A stretch of DNA of 64,000 nt from Mycobacterium intermedium (GCF_002086275.1 NZ_MVHT01000022.1:1-64000), one strand, 5' to 3'; positions 43,887 to 53,295 are shown, numbered from the stretch's first letter. Translations and numbers: made by a program. The notes: generated from the letters alone by a model not told the origin.

Positions 43887-44926
43887 GCGCAGTCCTTGAA
43901 GTACGGGATCATTCCGAATTGCTGGGCGCGCAAGCTGATTGCGCACATCCACGAGTCGATGAGCAGCCCACTAGGAAGATTGAAACTGACGGCGTTGGCG
44001 TCACCGGTCAGGTTGGCAGCCTCGCGTGCAAAGACCGGGGCGATTTGCAGCGTGTTGCGTAGCAGATCGTCGTGCTGAGCAATCATGTCGGTGAATTCGC
44101 GCAGATCTTTGAGCAGCGTCTCGATGCCGGAGCGGTCGTTGACGACGAGCTGGTTCATCGTGTCCACGAAGCTGGTGAGGGATTGCATCATCGCGTGGAA
44201 GACAGCGCGCCGCGCGACGAACTGGCCGAGCAGGTCTTGCGACTGATTGACCAGGTTGCCGAGATTGGCCTGCTGACGACGCAACGTGTTGGTGACCTGC
44301 TCGGTGCTGCGCAGCAGCTCACCGAGTTGATCACGGCGTTGCGCGATGATCGATGACAACGAGTCGATGTTCGCCATGGCCTGTGGCACGACCTCCGGCA
44401 GCTTTTCGAGTTGCTTGCCGAGTATGGACAGCGACTGGGCGAACCTGTCCGAGTCCACCTGTTCGAAAGTGGTGGTGGCGTCCTTCAGCGCGGCCTGCAG
44501 GTCGTAGGGGACCTGGGTGTGCGCCAAGTCGAATGTGTTGTTGGCCAGCGATCCTGGGCCGTTGGGCTCCAAGGCCAGATAGCGTGCGCCCAGAATTGTC
44601 GTGACCTTGATCGACGCCGTGGAATCCTTGCCCAACTTGACGTCATCGCGAATTTTCAAACCGGCTTCGACGTGGTCGCCGTCCAGCTTCATGCTGGTGA
44701 CCTCGCCAACGGGGATGCCGGCCACCGTGATTGGGTTTCCCGGCTGCAGCGCAGCGGCCTGCACGAACTCCGCGGTGTAGTGCCGGTAGCCGGCGCCGAT
44801 CATGTGCACGACGAGCATGGATCCGATGAGCACTGCCACTACCGCGCACGCGATAAACCCGAGCCACGTCTTGTTGTAGCTCTCCAGCGGCCGCTTCTTC
44901 AGCCGTGCAAGCATTCCACTCGCCAT
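43883..44926 (-). CDS. mceC: Mce family protein, MceC position
   Basis: A 347-residue Mce subunit with N-terminal membrane segment (TWLGFIACAVVAVLIGSMLVVHMIG), MCE domain (YTAEFVQAAALQPGNPITVAGIPVGEVTSMKLDG) and a long helical needle region. The start is ATG at 44924-44926, overlapping the mceB stop (ATGA); upstream frame open to 45052 is inside mceB. The C-terminus ends ISLRAQQFGMIPYFKDCA, with two cysteines (one in SWMCAIS) that may form a disulfide. Confidence 0.9.
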   Translation of the reverse strand: MASGMLARLKKRPLESYNKTWLGFIACAVVAVLIGSMLVVHMIGAGYRHYTAEFVQAAALQPGNPITVAGIPVGEVTSMKLDGDHVEAGLKIRDDVKLGKDSTASIKVTTILGARYLALEPNGPGSLANNTFDLAHTQVPYDLQAALKDATTTFEQVDSDRFAQSLSILGKQLEKLPEVVPQAMANIDSLSSIIAQRRDQLGELLRSTEQVTNTLRRQQANLGNLVNQSQDLLGQFVARRAVFHAMMQSLTSFVDTMNQLVVNDRSGIETLLKDLREFTDMIAQHDDLLRNTLQIAPVFAREAANLTGDANAVSFNLPSGLLIDSWMCAISLRAQQFGMIPYFKDCA

Positions 44927-45987
44927 CAGCCACCGCCCATGGGTCGGCATTTCGGGGTGTGCTTCGCCTTGTTTCCGGGTGTGGCGGCGTTGATGATGAT
45001 CGGGGTTACGTCGTTGAGGCCGGGGAAGAACCCAAAGATGTTGACGTCGCATGCGTAGGCGTTGCCGTAGGCACCCTGGTTGGCGATGCGGACCAAACCT
45101 TTCAGCAGCAGCGGCAGGTTGTCGCCGAGGAAGGCCACCTGCGGTTCGATGTCGAGCAAGTGCCGGGTGGCCCCCGGACGGCGATCGATGAACGCGCGCA
45201 GCGCCGGGTAGTCATCCCGCGCGGCCTTCGATAGGTGGGTCAGCAGCCGCGACATGGCACCCATCGAGGACACCAGTTCGGGACGCCGCTGGTCCAGGGC
45301 GGCGACCACGTCTCGGGTCTGGGTGAGGACGCCGTCCAGGTTGGCGTTCTGCGCCGCGAGGTTGACGACCACCTTGTTGAGGTTGGTGATCACATCGCCG
45401 AGCGCTTGATCCCTGCCGGCGAAAGTCTCGGTTAGCGTCGAGGTTTGACTGATCAGGGTGGCAAGTGACGAGGTGTCGCCCTGCAGCGAGGCGAGCACAC
45501 CCTTGGTCAGGTTGTCGGCGTCACGCGGATTCAACAGGCTGAACAGCGGCTCGTAGCCGTTGAGCAACGCGGTGACGTCGAACGACGGTTCGGTGCGTTC
45601 CAGTGGGATGACGCTGCCCGGCGCCAACTGCTTGCGGTCACCTTCCTTGCCCAAAGACAGTCCGAGATAACGCTGCCCGACGATGTTCTGGTACGTCACT
45701 GAAGCGACCGTGTTGCCGTAAAGGTGCTGGTCGGTCTGCACGACGAACGAAACTTTCGCGAGTTTGCCTTCCAGCGCGACCTTTTCGACCCGGCCCACCC
45801 GGACCCCGGCCATTCGGACGTCATCGCCGTCACGCAGACCGTAGACGTCGGTGAACATCGCGGAGTACGACGCCGTCGTACCGGCAACGTCACGCCGCAG
45901 GCTCACATAGACCAGCCACGTCAGCGTCATCGCGACGACCATGAACAGCGTCAGCCCGATCAGCGGTGCCCGAAACCTTAGTTGCAT
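44926..45987 (-). CDS. mceB: Mce family protein, MceB position
   Basis: A 353-residue Mce subunit. N-terminal membrane helix (LIGLTLFMVVAMTLTWLVYVSL), MCE domain with YSAMFTDVYGLRDGDDVRMAGVRVGRVEKVAL, long helical region, Cys-containing tail (NAYACDVNIFG ... KCRPMGGG). ATG 45987 is separated by one base from the mceA stop. The subunit should assemble with MceA and MceC-F into the channel. Confidence 0.92.
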   Translation of the reverse strand: MQLRFRAPLIGLTLFMVVAMTLTWLVYVSLRRDVAGTTASYSAMFTDVYGLRDGDDVRMAGVRVGRVEKVALEGKLAKVSFVVQTDQHLYGNTVASVTYQNIVGQRYLGLSLGKEGDRKQLAPGSVIPLERTEPSFDVTALLNGYEPLFSLLNPRDADNLTKGVLASLQGDTSSLATLISQTSTLTETFAGRDQALGDVITNLNKVVVNLAAQNANLDGVLTQTRDVVAALDQRRPELVSSMGAMSRLLTHLSKAARDDYPALRAFIDRRPGATRHLLDIEPQVAFLGDNLPLLLKGLVRIANQGAYGNAYACDVNIFGFFPGLNDVTPIIINAATPGNKAKHTPKCRPMGGG

Positions 45988-45988
45988 G

Positions 45989-47581
45989 TCACCCGTGCTC
46001 CTCGGTTGACGATGCGGGAATCAGCGAAACCGTGGTGCCGCGGGCGACCGGGCCCAGCAGAATCTCGGTGGCGGCAGTGGCGGGCCGACCGGTGATCACG
46101 CCCAACATGTTGCGCTCGTAGTCGCTGCCTACCGGTCCGACATTGCCGCCGAAGGACGACGGCCCCCAATATGACGACGGCACCGAGCCTGCCGCGGGCG
46201 GTCCCAGCAGGGGCGCGGGTGGGGTTGGACCGTGTGCTGGTGGGGACGGGTCCGGGTCGTCGGGGTTGGCGCCGGTCCGAATCGGCGGCGACGGCGAAAT
46301 GAACGGCGGCAGAGGGGGATTGGGATCGACCAGGCTGGGGTTGGGATTGATCAGCGGGGGGCCGACGGCCACCAGGTTGCCGTCGGGGCCGATCACCGTT
46401 CCCGGTGGCGGTGCCAGATCCTTGGGCGGTTGATAATTCTGTGGCAGCAGCACGTCCGGCAGATCCGGCTTGTTCGGAACAAGCGGCGCCGTGTAGCAGC
46501 TCGGCCCCTTCACCTCGCCGTAACGCGGGCAGTCGGCTCGGGTGTAGGCGAACGTCTGAGTGAACGAGACTCTGGCACGCATGTTGCCGACGGCCAGCTC
46601 GGGAATCCAGACCTCTTCCAGGAACTTGTTTGCCAGGTTGTCGAGTTTGGTGACCGCGGGGAGGAGGTGGTGCGACTTGAGGGCCAGCACGCCGACGACC
46701 GGGGTGAGTTCGGTGGAGATCCTGATCAGCTGGTCGATGTGGTTGTTCAGTGAGTCGTACGCGGTGCCAGTCGTATTCGCGGCCGCTGACAACAGCGAAG
46801 TCAACTGTCCGCGCGTCTCTGCGAAGGTCCGCATCGGCTCGACGGCCTGATGAAGTGCGTCGAACAGGTCCGGCGCGGTTTCTTCCAGGCCGCGTGCGGC
46901 ATCGATGAGGGCCGACACGGTGGAGGGGCCGGCATCGGTGCTGACAATTGAATTGAGTTGGTCCAGAAGACGATTCAGCTGTGCGCCGCTGCGAAGCAGT
47001 TCGTTGCGCCGGTGGTCGGTCGCGGCACCCAGCGCGGCCAGAACCCCGACCGATCGGTCCTCGCGCCCACGCCCGGCCGCAGCGAGCAGGTCGCGCAGTT
47101 TACTGACGGTGGTTTGGAACAGCACCGTCGGCAACTGGGTGTCTTCGGGGATGTGAGCTCCCGCACGGATGGGCGAACCGGCACCGTTACCCACCAACTG
47201 AACCGACGACACCGCGAAGACGTTACTGGGCACCACGCGTGCGGTCACCGCGGCCGGAATCGACTTCACATACTCCGGTTTGAGATTGATCTGGACGTAG
47301 TTGGGCTTTCCATTGGTCGCGGGGATGACGTCTTCGACCATTCCGACCAGCACGCCGTGGTACTTGACGTCGGACTTCTGCGGCAGGCCGTCGCCCACGT
47401 TGACCAGGTCGGCGACCACGCGGATGTAGTTGTCCAGCCGCCCGGTCGATTTGAGCAACAATCCCACGGTCAGCACCATTGCCACGACCACGACCGCCGC
47501 CCCGCAGGCGAGCAGTTGCCGGTCCGACGGTCCACGCCCGTCGGTGTCAAAGGAATTCGCGTTGCGGCCCAACCTAACCAC
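45989..47581 (-). CDS. mceA: Mce family protein, MceA position, with long proline-rich tail
   Basis: A 530-residue first Mce subunit. A membrane helix (LLACGAAVVVVAMVLTVGLLL) is followed by the MCE domain (DLVNVGDGLPQKSDVKYHGVLVGMVEDV) and a helical section. From about residue 375 the chain becomes Pro/Asn-rich (LINPNPSLVDPNPPLPPF, SPSPPIRTGANP), then a short conserved end. The start GTG overlaps the yrbEB stop by eight bases. This Pro-rich tail is longer than usual and could reach the outer layers or bind other Mce subunits. Confidence 0.92.
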   Translation of the reverse strand: MVRLGRNANSFDTDGRGPSDRQLLACGAAVVVVAMVLTVGLLLKSTGRLDNYIRVVADLVNVGDGLPQKSDVKYHGVLVGMVEDVIPATNGKPNYVQINLKPEYVKSIPAAVTARVVPSNVFAVSSVQLVGNGAGSPIRAGAHIPEDTQLPTVLFQTTVSKLRDLLAAAGRGREDRSVGVLAALGAATDHRRNELLRSGAQLNRLLDQLNSIVSTDAGPSTVSALIDAARGLEETAPDLFDALHQAVEPMRTFAETRGQLTSLLSAAANTTGTAYDSLNNHIDQLIRISTELTPVVGVLALKSHHLLPAVTKLDNLANKFLEEVWIPELAVGNMRARVSFTQTFAYTRADCPRYGEVKGPSCYTAPLVPNKPDLPDVLLPQNYQPPKDLAPPPGTVIGPDGNLVAVGPPLINPNPSLVDPNPPLPPFISPSPPIRTGANPDDPDPSPPAHGPTPPAPLLGPPAAGSVPSSYWGPSSFGGNVGPVGSDYERNMLGVITGRPATAATEILLGPVARGTTVSLIPASSTEEHG

Positions 47582-48437
47582 CGAACCTTGCGCCGGCGTC
47601 GACTCCCCACAGCGCCATGGTGAGCAGCATATTGACCATGATCACCACCGTGATGCTGGCCCTCATGCCATGTCCCGCGGCGACACCCACGCCCTCCGGT
47701 CCGCCGCTTGCGTAGTAGCCGTAGTAGCACTGGATCGTCGAGGCGATCCACACGAACACAACGGCTTTGATCATCGAATAGACGATGTCCTTGCCGGCCA
47801 GCATCAGCGAGAAGTAGTGCAGGTAGGAGCCGGTGGACCCGCCGCTGCTGAATTGCACCACCAGTTGGGTCGTCAGATAACCAATTGCCAGGCATGCGGT
47901 GTACAGCGGGACGATCGCCGCCACCGAGGCGATGAGCCGAGTCGTCACGAGGTACGGAATGGGCCGAATGGCAATTGATTCCATGGCGTCGATCTCTTCG
48001 GCGATCCGCATCGACCCAAGCTGCGCGGTGAACCGGCAGCCGGCCTGCATGGAAAACGCCAACGAGGCCATCAGCGGCGCCAACTCGCGGGTGTTGACGA
48101 GCGAGGAGACGAACCCGGTGGCCGGTCCAAGACCGAGCAGATCAAGGAAGTTGTAGCCTTCGATGCCGACGAGCGCGCCGACCGTCATCCCGAGCACGAC
48201 GGCCACGCCGGCCGTGCCGCCGCCCACCACGATCGAACCGTTGCCCCAGGTGATGTTCGACAGGAGTCGCAGGAATTCCCCTCGGTACTGGCGCAGTGCC
48301 AGCGGCACGCCGGCCAGCGCGCGAAGGAAGAAGACGAGCATGTGCCCGAGCCGTCGCAGTGGTACCGCGCTTCGGTGCGCGAGCTGGACCAGCGGGTCGG
48401 TGACCTGCGCCAGCGGTCGGTAAGCAGATACCGCCAC
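47574..48437 (-). CDS. yrbEB: MlaE/YrbE-family ABC permease, YrbEB position
   Basis: A 287-residue integral membrane permease of the MlaE (DUF140) family, the membrane part of Mce transporters. It has about five to six hydrophobic segments and the EEIDAMESI motif, which in MlaE proteins contacts the MceG-type ATPase. The ATPase is not encoded in this operon; mycobacteria supply a shared MceG elsewhere. GTG 48437 lies one base after the YrbEA stop. It functions as a heterodimer with YrbEA. Confidence 0.93.
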   Translation of the reverse strand: MAVSAYRPLAQVTDPLVQLAHRSAVPLRRLGHMLVFFLRALAGVPLALRQYRGEFLRLLSNITWGNGSIVVGGGTAGVAVVLGMTVGALVGIEGYNFLDLLGLGPATGFVSSLVNTRELAPLMASLAFSMQAGCRFTAQLGSMRIAEEIDAMESIAIRPIPYLVTTRLIASVAAIVPLYTACLAIGYLTTQLVVQFSSGGSTGSYLHYFSLMLAGKDIVYSMIKAVVFVWIASTIQCYYGYYASGGPEGVGVAAGHGMRASITVVIMVNMLLTMALWGVDAGARFGG

Positions 48438-48438
48438 G

Positions 48439-49320
48439 CTAGAGCCCCGTCCTGGGCGAGAGCATGACGTAGAGCTGGCTGATGGCCACGTTGACGATCA
48501 TCAGCACCAAGATCGATTCAACGACGGCAGCGTTCACCGAATTCGCGACACCCGTGGGCCCGCCCTTGGTGGACAGGCCCTTCTGGGCCGACACCACGGC
48601 CACGATCGCGCCGAAAATGACCGCCTTCAACAGCGCCAGAATCATGTCGCCGGTTGTGGCGAACGAGGCGAACGTCGACACGAAGCTGCCGGGCGCGCCG
48701 TCTTGGAAGTACACGTTGAACATGTAGCTGGCGAAAAACCCGACGAAGCACACCACTCCGGTGAGCGCGACGCCGATCATGATCGCCGCGGCGAAACGCG
48801 GTACCACCAGGCGGCGGATCACCGATACGCCCATCACTTCCATCGCGTCGGTTTCCTCGCGCATGGTTCGCGAACCCAGGTCGGCGGTGATGGCCGAACC
48901 GACGGCCGACGCCATCAGGATGGCTGCCACCAGCGAAGCGCCCTGGCGAATGACCGCGAGGCCACTGGCCGCGCCGGCCAGTGAGGTGGCGCCGACCTGA
49001 CCGGCGAGCAACGCGAACTGGATCGACAGGGTGACACCGATAGGTAACGAGACCAGGATCGTCGGCAACACCGCCGTCCCGGCCATGAAGGCGCCCTGGC
49101 GAATGAACTCGTACCACTGGAATCGGCCGGTGAAGAGATCGAAAAAGAAGTATTGGATGGTGCGCACGCCGAGGACGAACTGCTCGCCCACCGTAGTGAG
49201 TGAGGCCAGTGGGTGCCGTCGGACGTATCCGGCTGACCAATCCTGAATAGCCGTGAGACCGTCACCCGCGCCGTCATCTCGGCTTGGGGTGGGCGGGTTG
49301 GCTTCCTGCTGAGCGGTCAT
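48439..49320 (-). CDS. yrbEA: MlaE/YrbE-family ABC permease, YrbEA position
   Basis: A 293-residue MlaE/YrbE permease with about five membrane segments and the motif EETDAMEVMGVSVI (EExDAMEVMG). It starts the operon: ATG 49318-49320 faces the divergent TetR gene across about 300 bases. Together with YrbEB it forms the permease core to which the six Mce proteins attach. The operon order yrbEA-yrbEB-mceA-B-C-D-E-F is the canonical one, with all overlaps of 1-8 bases, so expression should be strictly linked. Confidence 0.94.
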   Translation of the reverse strand: MTAQQEANPPTPSRDDGAGDGLTAIQDWSAGYVRRHPLASLTTVGEQFVLGVRTIQYFFFDLFTGRFQWYEFIRQGAFMAGTAVLPTILVSLPIGVTLSIQFALLAGQVGATSLAGAASGLAVIRQGASLVAAILMASAVGSAITADLGSRTMREETDAMEVMGVSVIRRLVVPRFAAAIMIGVALTGVVCFVGFFASYMFNVYFQDGAPGSFVSTFASFATTGDMILALLKAVIFGAIVAVVSAQKGLSTKGGPTGVANSVNAAVVESILVLMIVNVAISQLYVMLSPRTGL

Positions 49321-49624
49321 TTCAGCGTCACCGGAGGACGAGCGAGCAAACTTTGATTGACGTCATCGCGTTGCCGCAGCCGACTTCATCGCGCGCTCTC
49401 CCACCAAGTGACTTATGTGTGACGAGCAGAGGAAATCGGGGCGCGGTCGAGGGGTTTTCGCCTGTAGAGGCGCCCGCTGTCCCGTAATTCTGCAGCTCAA
49501 TCTGGTTCGCCGTATCACGGTAGCCTACTTGATAGCCACTTTCAATAGTGGAGTCCCCCTCACTTTACGGCCGTCAACGGCCACGCTATGGTATTGGGAT
49601 GCCGGACTCGCGAAAGTGATTGGC
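49321..49624. promoter_or_regulatory. mce operon / TetR divergent regulatory region
   Basis: This 304-base gap separates yrbEA and a TetR gene. It is AT-richer on the right-hand side and contains the inverted repeat CCACT-N6-AGTGG at 49536-49551, close to the TetR start. The repeat is a candidate operator for that regulator. No gene fits the remainder. Confidence 0.45.
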
Positions 49625-50227
49625 ATGTCCCCAGCAAACATCGAATCGCTACGCGACCGGCGGCGTGCGGAGTTGCTTTCGCAGATTCAGCACACCGCGT
49701 ACAAGTTATTCGCCGAGCGCGGATTCGACGCCGTGACCACCGAAGACATCGCTACGGCCGCGGGTATCTCGATTAGCACCTATTTCCGGCACGCGCCGAC
49801 GAAGGAAGGTCTGCTGGTCGATCCCGTCCGGCAGGCTTTCAGCAACATGCTCGACACCTTCAGCGCCGCGCCGGCGGACGAATCAGCGGTCGAGGTGTTG
49901 ATGCGGATCTTCGTCAACCACGCCAAGAATGCCGGTGTCCTCTACCGCCTCGGCGACTGGCAGCGGGCCATCGTGACGGCGCCACACCTGTTGAGCAATT
50001 CGTCATTGGTCCGCGATGAAGATCAGCGCAGGTTCGTCGAACTCGTCGCCGAGCGGATGGGCGTCGACGCGGCCGTCGACATACGACCGTCGCTGCTGGT
50101 TTACATCAGCTTGGCCACGGTCAAGTTCGTCGTCGGCCGCTGGTTGACCGACGAGGCCATGCAGGACGAGCCGATGGACGTCCAGCTGGAAAAGGCGCTA
50201 CGGATTACCTTGGCCGGATTCGGCTGA
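49625..50227 (+). CDS. TetR-family regulator, probable mce operon regulator
   Basis: A 200-residue TetR protein. The helix-turn-helix is RDRRRAELLSQIQHTAYKLFAERGFDAVTTEDIATAAGISISTYFRHAPTKEGLL. ATG 49625 was chosen, giving the family N-terminus MSPANIESLRDRRR; the frame extends upstream to 49415 without support. It is divergent from yrbEA, so repression of the mce operon and itself is likely. It is single-domain, unlike the tandem TetR regulator Mce3R. Its ligand is probably a lipid or steroid intermediate, but that is inference. Confidence 0.85.
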   Translation: MSPANIESLRDRRRAELLSQIQHTAYKLFAERGFDAVTTEDIATAAGISISTYFRHAPTKEGLLVDPVRQAFSNMLDTFSAAPADESAVEVLMRIFVNHAKNAGVLYRLGDWQRAIVTAPHLLSNSSLVRDEDQRRFVELVAERMGVDAAVDIRPSLLVYISLATVKFVVGRWLTDEAMQDEPMDVQLEKALRITLAGFG

Positions 50228-50255
50228 CAGTCACCCGCAGCGATCGCCTCTGGCG

Positions 50256-50441
50256 TCAGCCTGTTGTCTGGTCAACCAGCGTCGCGGCCGGCGCGTTGGT
50301 CCGCACTGACTCGATGCCGTTCTGAGCAGCGGCCTTCGACTTGTACCCCTCGCTGCTGGCAATGACTTCTCCGTTGGCTGCCTTCAGTCGAAACCGGAAT
50401 TCGCCGCGTGCGTCGTTGAAGATCTCAAACTTGGCAGCCAT
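50256..50441 (-). CDS. YegP-like DUF1508 small protein
   Basis: A 61-residue protein with one DUF1508/YegP unit: FEIFNDARGEFRFRLKAANGEVIASSEGYKSKAAAQNGIESVR. It has the characteristic beta-beta-beta-helix pattern. It stands alone between the TetR gene and a small Cys protein. The family occurs as single or tandem copies in many bacteria and has no established role. Confidence 0.85.
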   Translation of the reverse strand: MAAKFEIFNDARGEFRFRLKAANGEVIASSEGYKSKAAAQNGIESVRTNAPAATLVDQTTG

Positions 50442-50567
50442 CGCCAGCCCCTTCGATTGACAGTACCGACCCTGGATTCCACGCTAGCCCCGTCCGGGCG
50501 AACTGGACACAGGCGCGGATTCCTCGTCGACCTGCTCTCGTGGCGTGGGGGCAGTACCGTTGGCGAC

Positions 50568-50810
50568 ATGCCGGTCGGAGACGTCCTTGAAGAAGGCGCG
50601 AGCTATTGCATCAACTGTCGCGCCGACGCCCGCTATCAAGTCATCGACGTGACCGGCGACGGCGAACGGATGGACCGTCAATGGCTGTGCCCGGGGAATC
50701 ACCGCGACACCCACGTGCAGCACGAATACCCGCAGTACACCTGGGAAGGCCGGCGCAAACTGGCCCTAGAGGCGCAGGCGAAGGCTGACAAGCAGAGGTC
50801 AGAGGGCTGA
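50568..50810 (+). CDS. Small Cys-containing conserved hypothetical protein
   Basis: An 80-residue protein beginning MPVGDVLEEGASYCINCRADARYQ. The Cys-x2-Cys plus a later CPGNH suggests a possible small zinc site. It has a charged C-terminal helix (GRRKLALEAQAKADKQRSEG). ATG 50568 was preferred over the frame start at 50457 because the N-terminus of the longer form is Arg-rich and lacks a ribosome site. Its stop lies in the loop of a hairpin. No function known. Confidence 0.65.
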   Translation: MPVGDVLEEGASYCINCRADARYQVIDVTGDGERMDRQWLCPGNHRDTHVQHEYPQYTWEGRRKLALEAQAKADKQRSEG

Positions 50811-50825
50811 AAAGGCCCTCTGACC
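50797..50825. terminator. 11-bp hairpin between small Cys gene and tRNA-His
   Basis: GGTCAGAGGGC pairs perfectly with GCCCTCTGACC across the seven-base loop TGAAAAG, and the stop TGA of the small gene is in that loop. It lies 3' to the plus-strand gene and 3' to the minus-strand tRNA-His, so it can end both transcripts. Confidence 0.85.
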
Positions 50826-50831
50826 AGTCGG

Positions 50832-50905
50832 GGTGGCTGACGGGACTCGAACCCGCGACACCCAGGATCACAACCTGGTGCTCTACCAGCTGAACTACAG
50901 CCACC
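50832..50905 (-). tRNA. tRNA-His (anticodon GTG)
   Basis: Read on minus, the sequence folds as a 74-nt tRNA including the extra G at -1 typical for His. Acceptor stem GTGGCTG/CAGCCAC, D stem GTTC/GAGC, anticodon stem CCAGG/CCTGG with loop TTGTGAT (anticodon GTG), and TTCGAGT T-loop are present. The likely -10 box TAGTAT lies upstream at 50930-50935 (minus strand), just at the end of orn. No CCA is encoded. Confidence 0.95.
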
Positions 50906-50932
50906 ATTGCCGCATGCGCGGCGACGTCGATA

Positions 50933-51580
50933 CTAGCCGTTCGGATGCTCGGCGGCCGAATCAATACCGTCCGAGCCATCCGTGCCGCCCTGAAGTTCCT
51001 CGGCAACCGCCGCAATCTCGCTGGTAGACGGCCCGGGGGGCGGCACGAACACGGTGCGCCGGTAGTACTTCAACTCGCGGATGGATTCGTGGATGTCGGC
51101 CAGCGCCCGGTGGGCCAGCCCCTTGGCCGGCTGCCCGAAGTAGATCCGCGGGTACCAGCGGCGACAAAGCTCCTTGATCGAGCTGACGTCGATCATTCGG
51201 TAGTGCAGAAACGCATCCAACTTGGGCATGTCGCGGGCGATGAAAGACCGGTCGGTGGCGATCGAGTTCCCCGCCAGCGGGGCCGTCTTTGGCTGTTTGA
51301 CGTGCTCGTTGATGTAATCGAGCACCATCGCCTCGGCGGTGGCCATGTCGACGGTCGACGCCTTCACCTCGTCGATCAACCCGGACCGGGTGTGCATCTC
51401 GGCGACGACGTCGATCATCGAATCCAAGGCGGCGTCCTCGGCGTGAATCACCACGTCGACCCCGTCGCCAAGAATGTTCAGGTCGGCGTCGGTGACCAGG
51501 GCGGCGATCTCGATCAGTTTGTCCGACCCCAGATCGAGCCCTGTCATCTCGCAGTCGATCCACACCAGTTCGTCACGCAC
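50933..51580 (-). CDS. orn: Oligoribonuclease
   Basis: A 215-residue DEDDh 3'-5' exoribonuclease that degrades two- to five-nucleotide RNAs and pGpG in the cytosol. Visible catalytic sites are WIDCEMTG (Asp9, Glu11), the ExoII region [12 protein letters not shown] and the ExoIII region [11 protein letters not shown]. The GTG at 51580 gives exactly the length of the M. tuberculosis enzyme; a GTG at 51589 adds three residues and remains possible. It is followed on the same strand by tRNA-His after about 27 bases. Confidence 0.96.
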   Translation of the reverse strand: MRDELVWIDCEMTGLDLGSDKLIEIAALVTDADLNILGDGVDVVIHAEDAALDSMIDVVAEMHTRSGLIDEVKASTVDMATAEAMVLDYINEHVKQPKTAPLAGNSIATDRSFIARDMPKLDAFLHYRMIDVSSIKELCRRWYPRIYFGQPAKGLAHRALADIHESIRELKYYRRTVFVPPPGPSTSEIAAVAEELQGGTDGSDGIDSAAEHPNG

Positions 51581-51704
51581 AGACCCCACAGTAAGGCGTG
51601 GCGAACGACACGGCTGATGGTGACCACCACCGCCTCCGCATTCGGCAAGTAGTGTGAGCCTTGCCGTACCGCACGGGTGGCCACTGGAAAAGGAATGCGG
51701 GACG

Positions 51705-53288
51705 ATGAGCGATGAATCTGAGCTGACCCCCGCAAAGCGGATTTCGGCCGGCTACGCCGTCGAGGGTCAAGCCCTCGAACTGGGAACCGTCGTGGTCGAC
51801 GGCCAGGTCGACCCGACCGCCCAGATCCGCATTCCGCTGGCGACCGTCAACCGGCACGGGCTGGTGGCCGGAGCCACCGGGACCGGTAAGACGAAGACGC
51901 TGCAGCTGATCGCCGAGCAGCTCAGCGCGGCGGGGGTTCCGGTTTTCATGGCCGACGTGAAGGGTGACCTGTCCGGCCTGTCCCGTCCCGGGGAGGGCAA
52001 CGACAAGACGGCCGCGCGCGTCAAGGACACCGGGGACAACTGGGAGCCGACCGGATTCCCGGTCGAGTTCCTGTCGCTGGGCACCAAGGGGATCGGCGTG
52101 CCGGTGCGTGCGACGGTCGCCGGCTTTGGCCCGGTGTTGTTGTCGAAAGTGTTGGGGCTCAATGCCACTCAAGAATCGACATTAGGCCTGATCTTCCATT
52201 GGGCGGAGGGCAGGAATCGCCGGCTGGTGACCCTGAACGACTTGCGGACCGTCATCGGCCACCTGACCAGTGACGAGGGCAAGGCTGACCTGAAATCCCT
52301 TGGCGGAGTGTCGTCCACGACGGCGGGTGTCATCCTGCGGGCGCTGGTGAACCTTGAGGGTGAGGGCGGCGACACGTTCTTCGGTGAGCCGAAGCTGGAC
52401 TCGAACGACCTGCTGCGCCAAGACGGTCAGGGGCGCGGCATCATTTCGCTGCTCGAGTTCAGCGGTCAGTCGCTGCGCCCGGTCATCTTCTCGACCTTCC
52501 TGATGTGGTTGCTCGCAGACCTTTTCAATGAGTTGCCCGAGGTCGGCGACGTGGACAAGCCCAAGCTGGTGTTCTTCTTCGACGAAGCGCACCTGTTGTT
52601 CGCCGACGCGTCGAAGGCTTTCCTGGAACAGGTTGAGCAGACCGTCAAGCTGATCCGCTCCAAGGGCGTCGGCGTGTTCTTCTGCACGCAGTTGCCGACG
52701 GACCTGCCGAACGACGTGCTGTCCCAGCTGGGCGCACGCATCCAGCACGCGCTGCGGGCGTTCACCCCCGACGACCAGGCGGCGCTGAGTAAGACCGTTC
52801 GCACCTACCCGAAAACCGATGTCTACGACCTGGAATCGGCGTTGACGTCGCTGGGTATCGGCGAGGCTGTCGTCACCGTGCTCTCCGAAAGGGGTGCGCC
52901 CACGCCGGTCGCCTGGACCCGCATGCGGGTGCCCCGGTCGCTGATGGCAGCGATCGGTACCGATGCTGTTGCTGAGGCGGCGACGCAAAGTTCGTTGCAG
53001 GCCAAGTACGGACGGACGGTCGAACAGGAGCCTGAGCCGACCGAAGTCGACGAACAGGCTCCCGCGCAGGCGCCTACCCCCGGTTATCCGCCGGTGCCGG
53101 CGAATTCCGAGATACCGCCCATGCCTCCGCCTTTCGAGCCGTCGTCGTCGCGGCGCAAGGAGCCCGCCGTGTGGGAGGAAGTCCTGGATCACCCAGCGGT
53201 GAAGGGCGGCATCAACACGGTGCTACGCGAGGTCGTCCGCAACTTGATGGGCCGCGGGGGCTCACGCTCCCGCCGTCGTCGGAAGTGA
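51705..53288 (+). CDS. HerA-like ATPase (DUF853), Rv2510c orthologue
   Basis: A 527-residue P-loop ATPase of the HerA/FtsK-related DUF853 family. Walker A is [10 protein letters not shown] (residues 56-65), Walker [14 protein letters not shown], plus [18 protein letters not shown] as sensor region. The C-terminal tail is Pro/Glu-rich and then basic ([12 protein letters not shown]). HerA relatives pump DNA or act with nucleases in other organisms, but in mycobacteria the role is unassigned. ATG 51705 follows GGAATGCGGGACG. It diverges from orn. Confidence 0.88.
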   Translation: MSDESELTPAKRISAGYAVEGQALELGTVVVDGQVDPTAQIRIPLATVNRHGLVAGATGTGKTKTLQLIAEQLSAAGVPVFMADVKGDLSGLSRPGEGNDKTAARVKDTGDNWEPTGFPVEFLSLGTKGIGVPVRATVAGFGPVLLSKVLGLNATQESTLGLIFHWAEGRNRRLVTLNDLRTVIGHLTSDEGKADLKSLGGVSSTTAGVILRALVNLEGEGGDTFFGEPKLDSNDLLRQDGQGRGIISLLEFSGQSLRPVIFSTFLMWLLADLFNELPEVGDVDKPKLVFFFDEAHLLFADASKAFLEQVEQTVKLIRSKGVGVFFCTQLPTDLPNDVLSQLGARIQHALRAFTPDDQAALSKTVRTYPKTDVYDLESALTSLGIGEAVVTVLSERGAPTPVAWTRMRVPRSLMAAIGTDAVAEAATQSSLQAKYGRTVEQEPEPTEVDEQAPAQAPTPGYPPVPANSEIPPMPPPFEPSSSRRKEPAVWEEVLDHPAVKGGINTVLREVVRNLMGRGGSRSRRRRK

Positions 53289-53295
53289 TGCGGGC

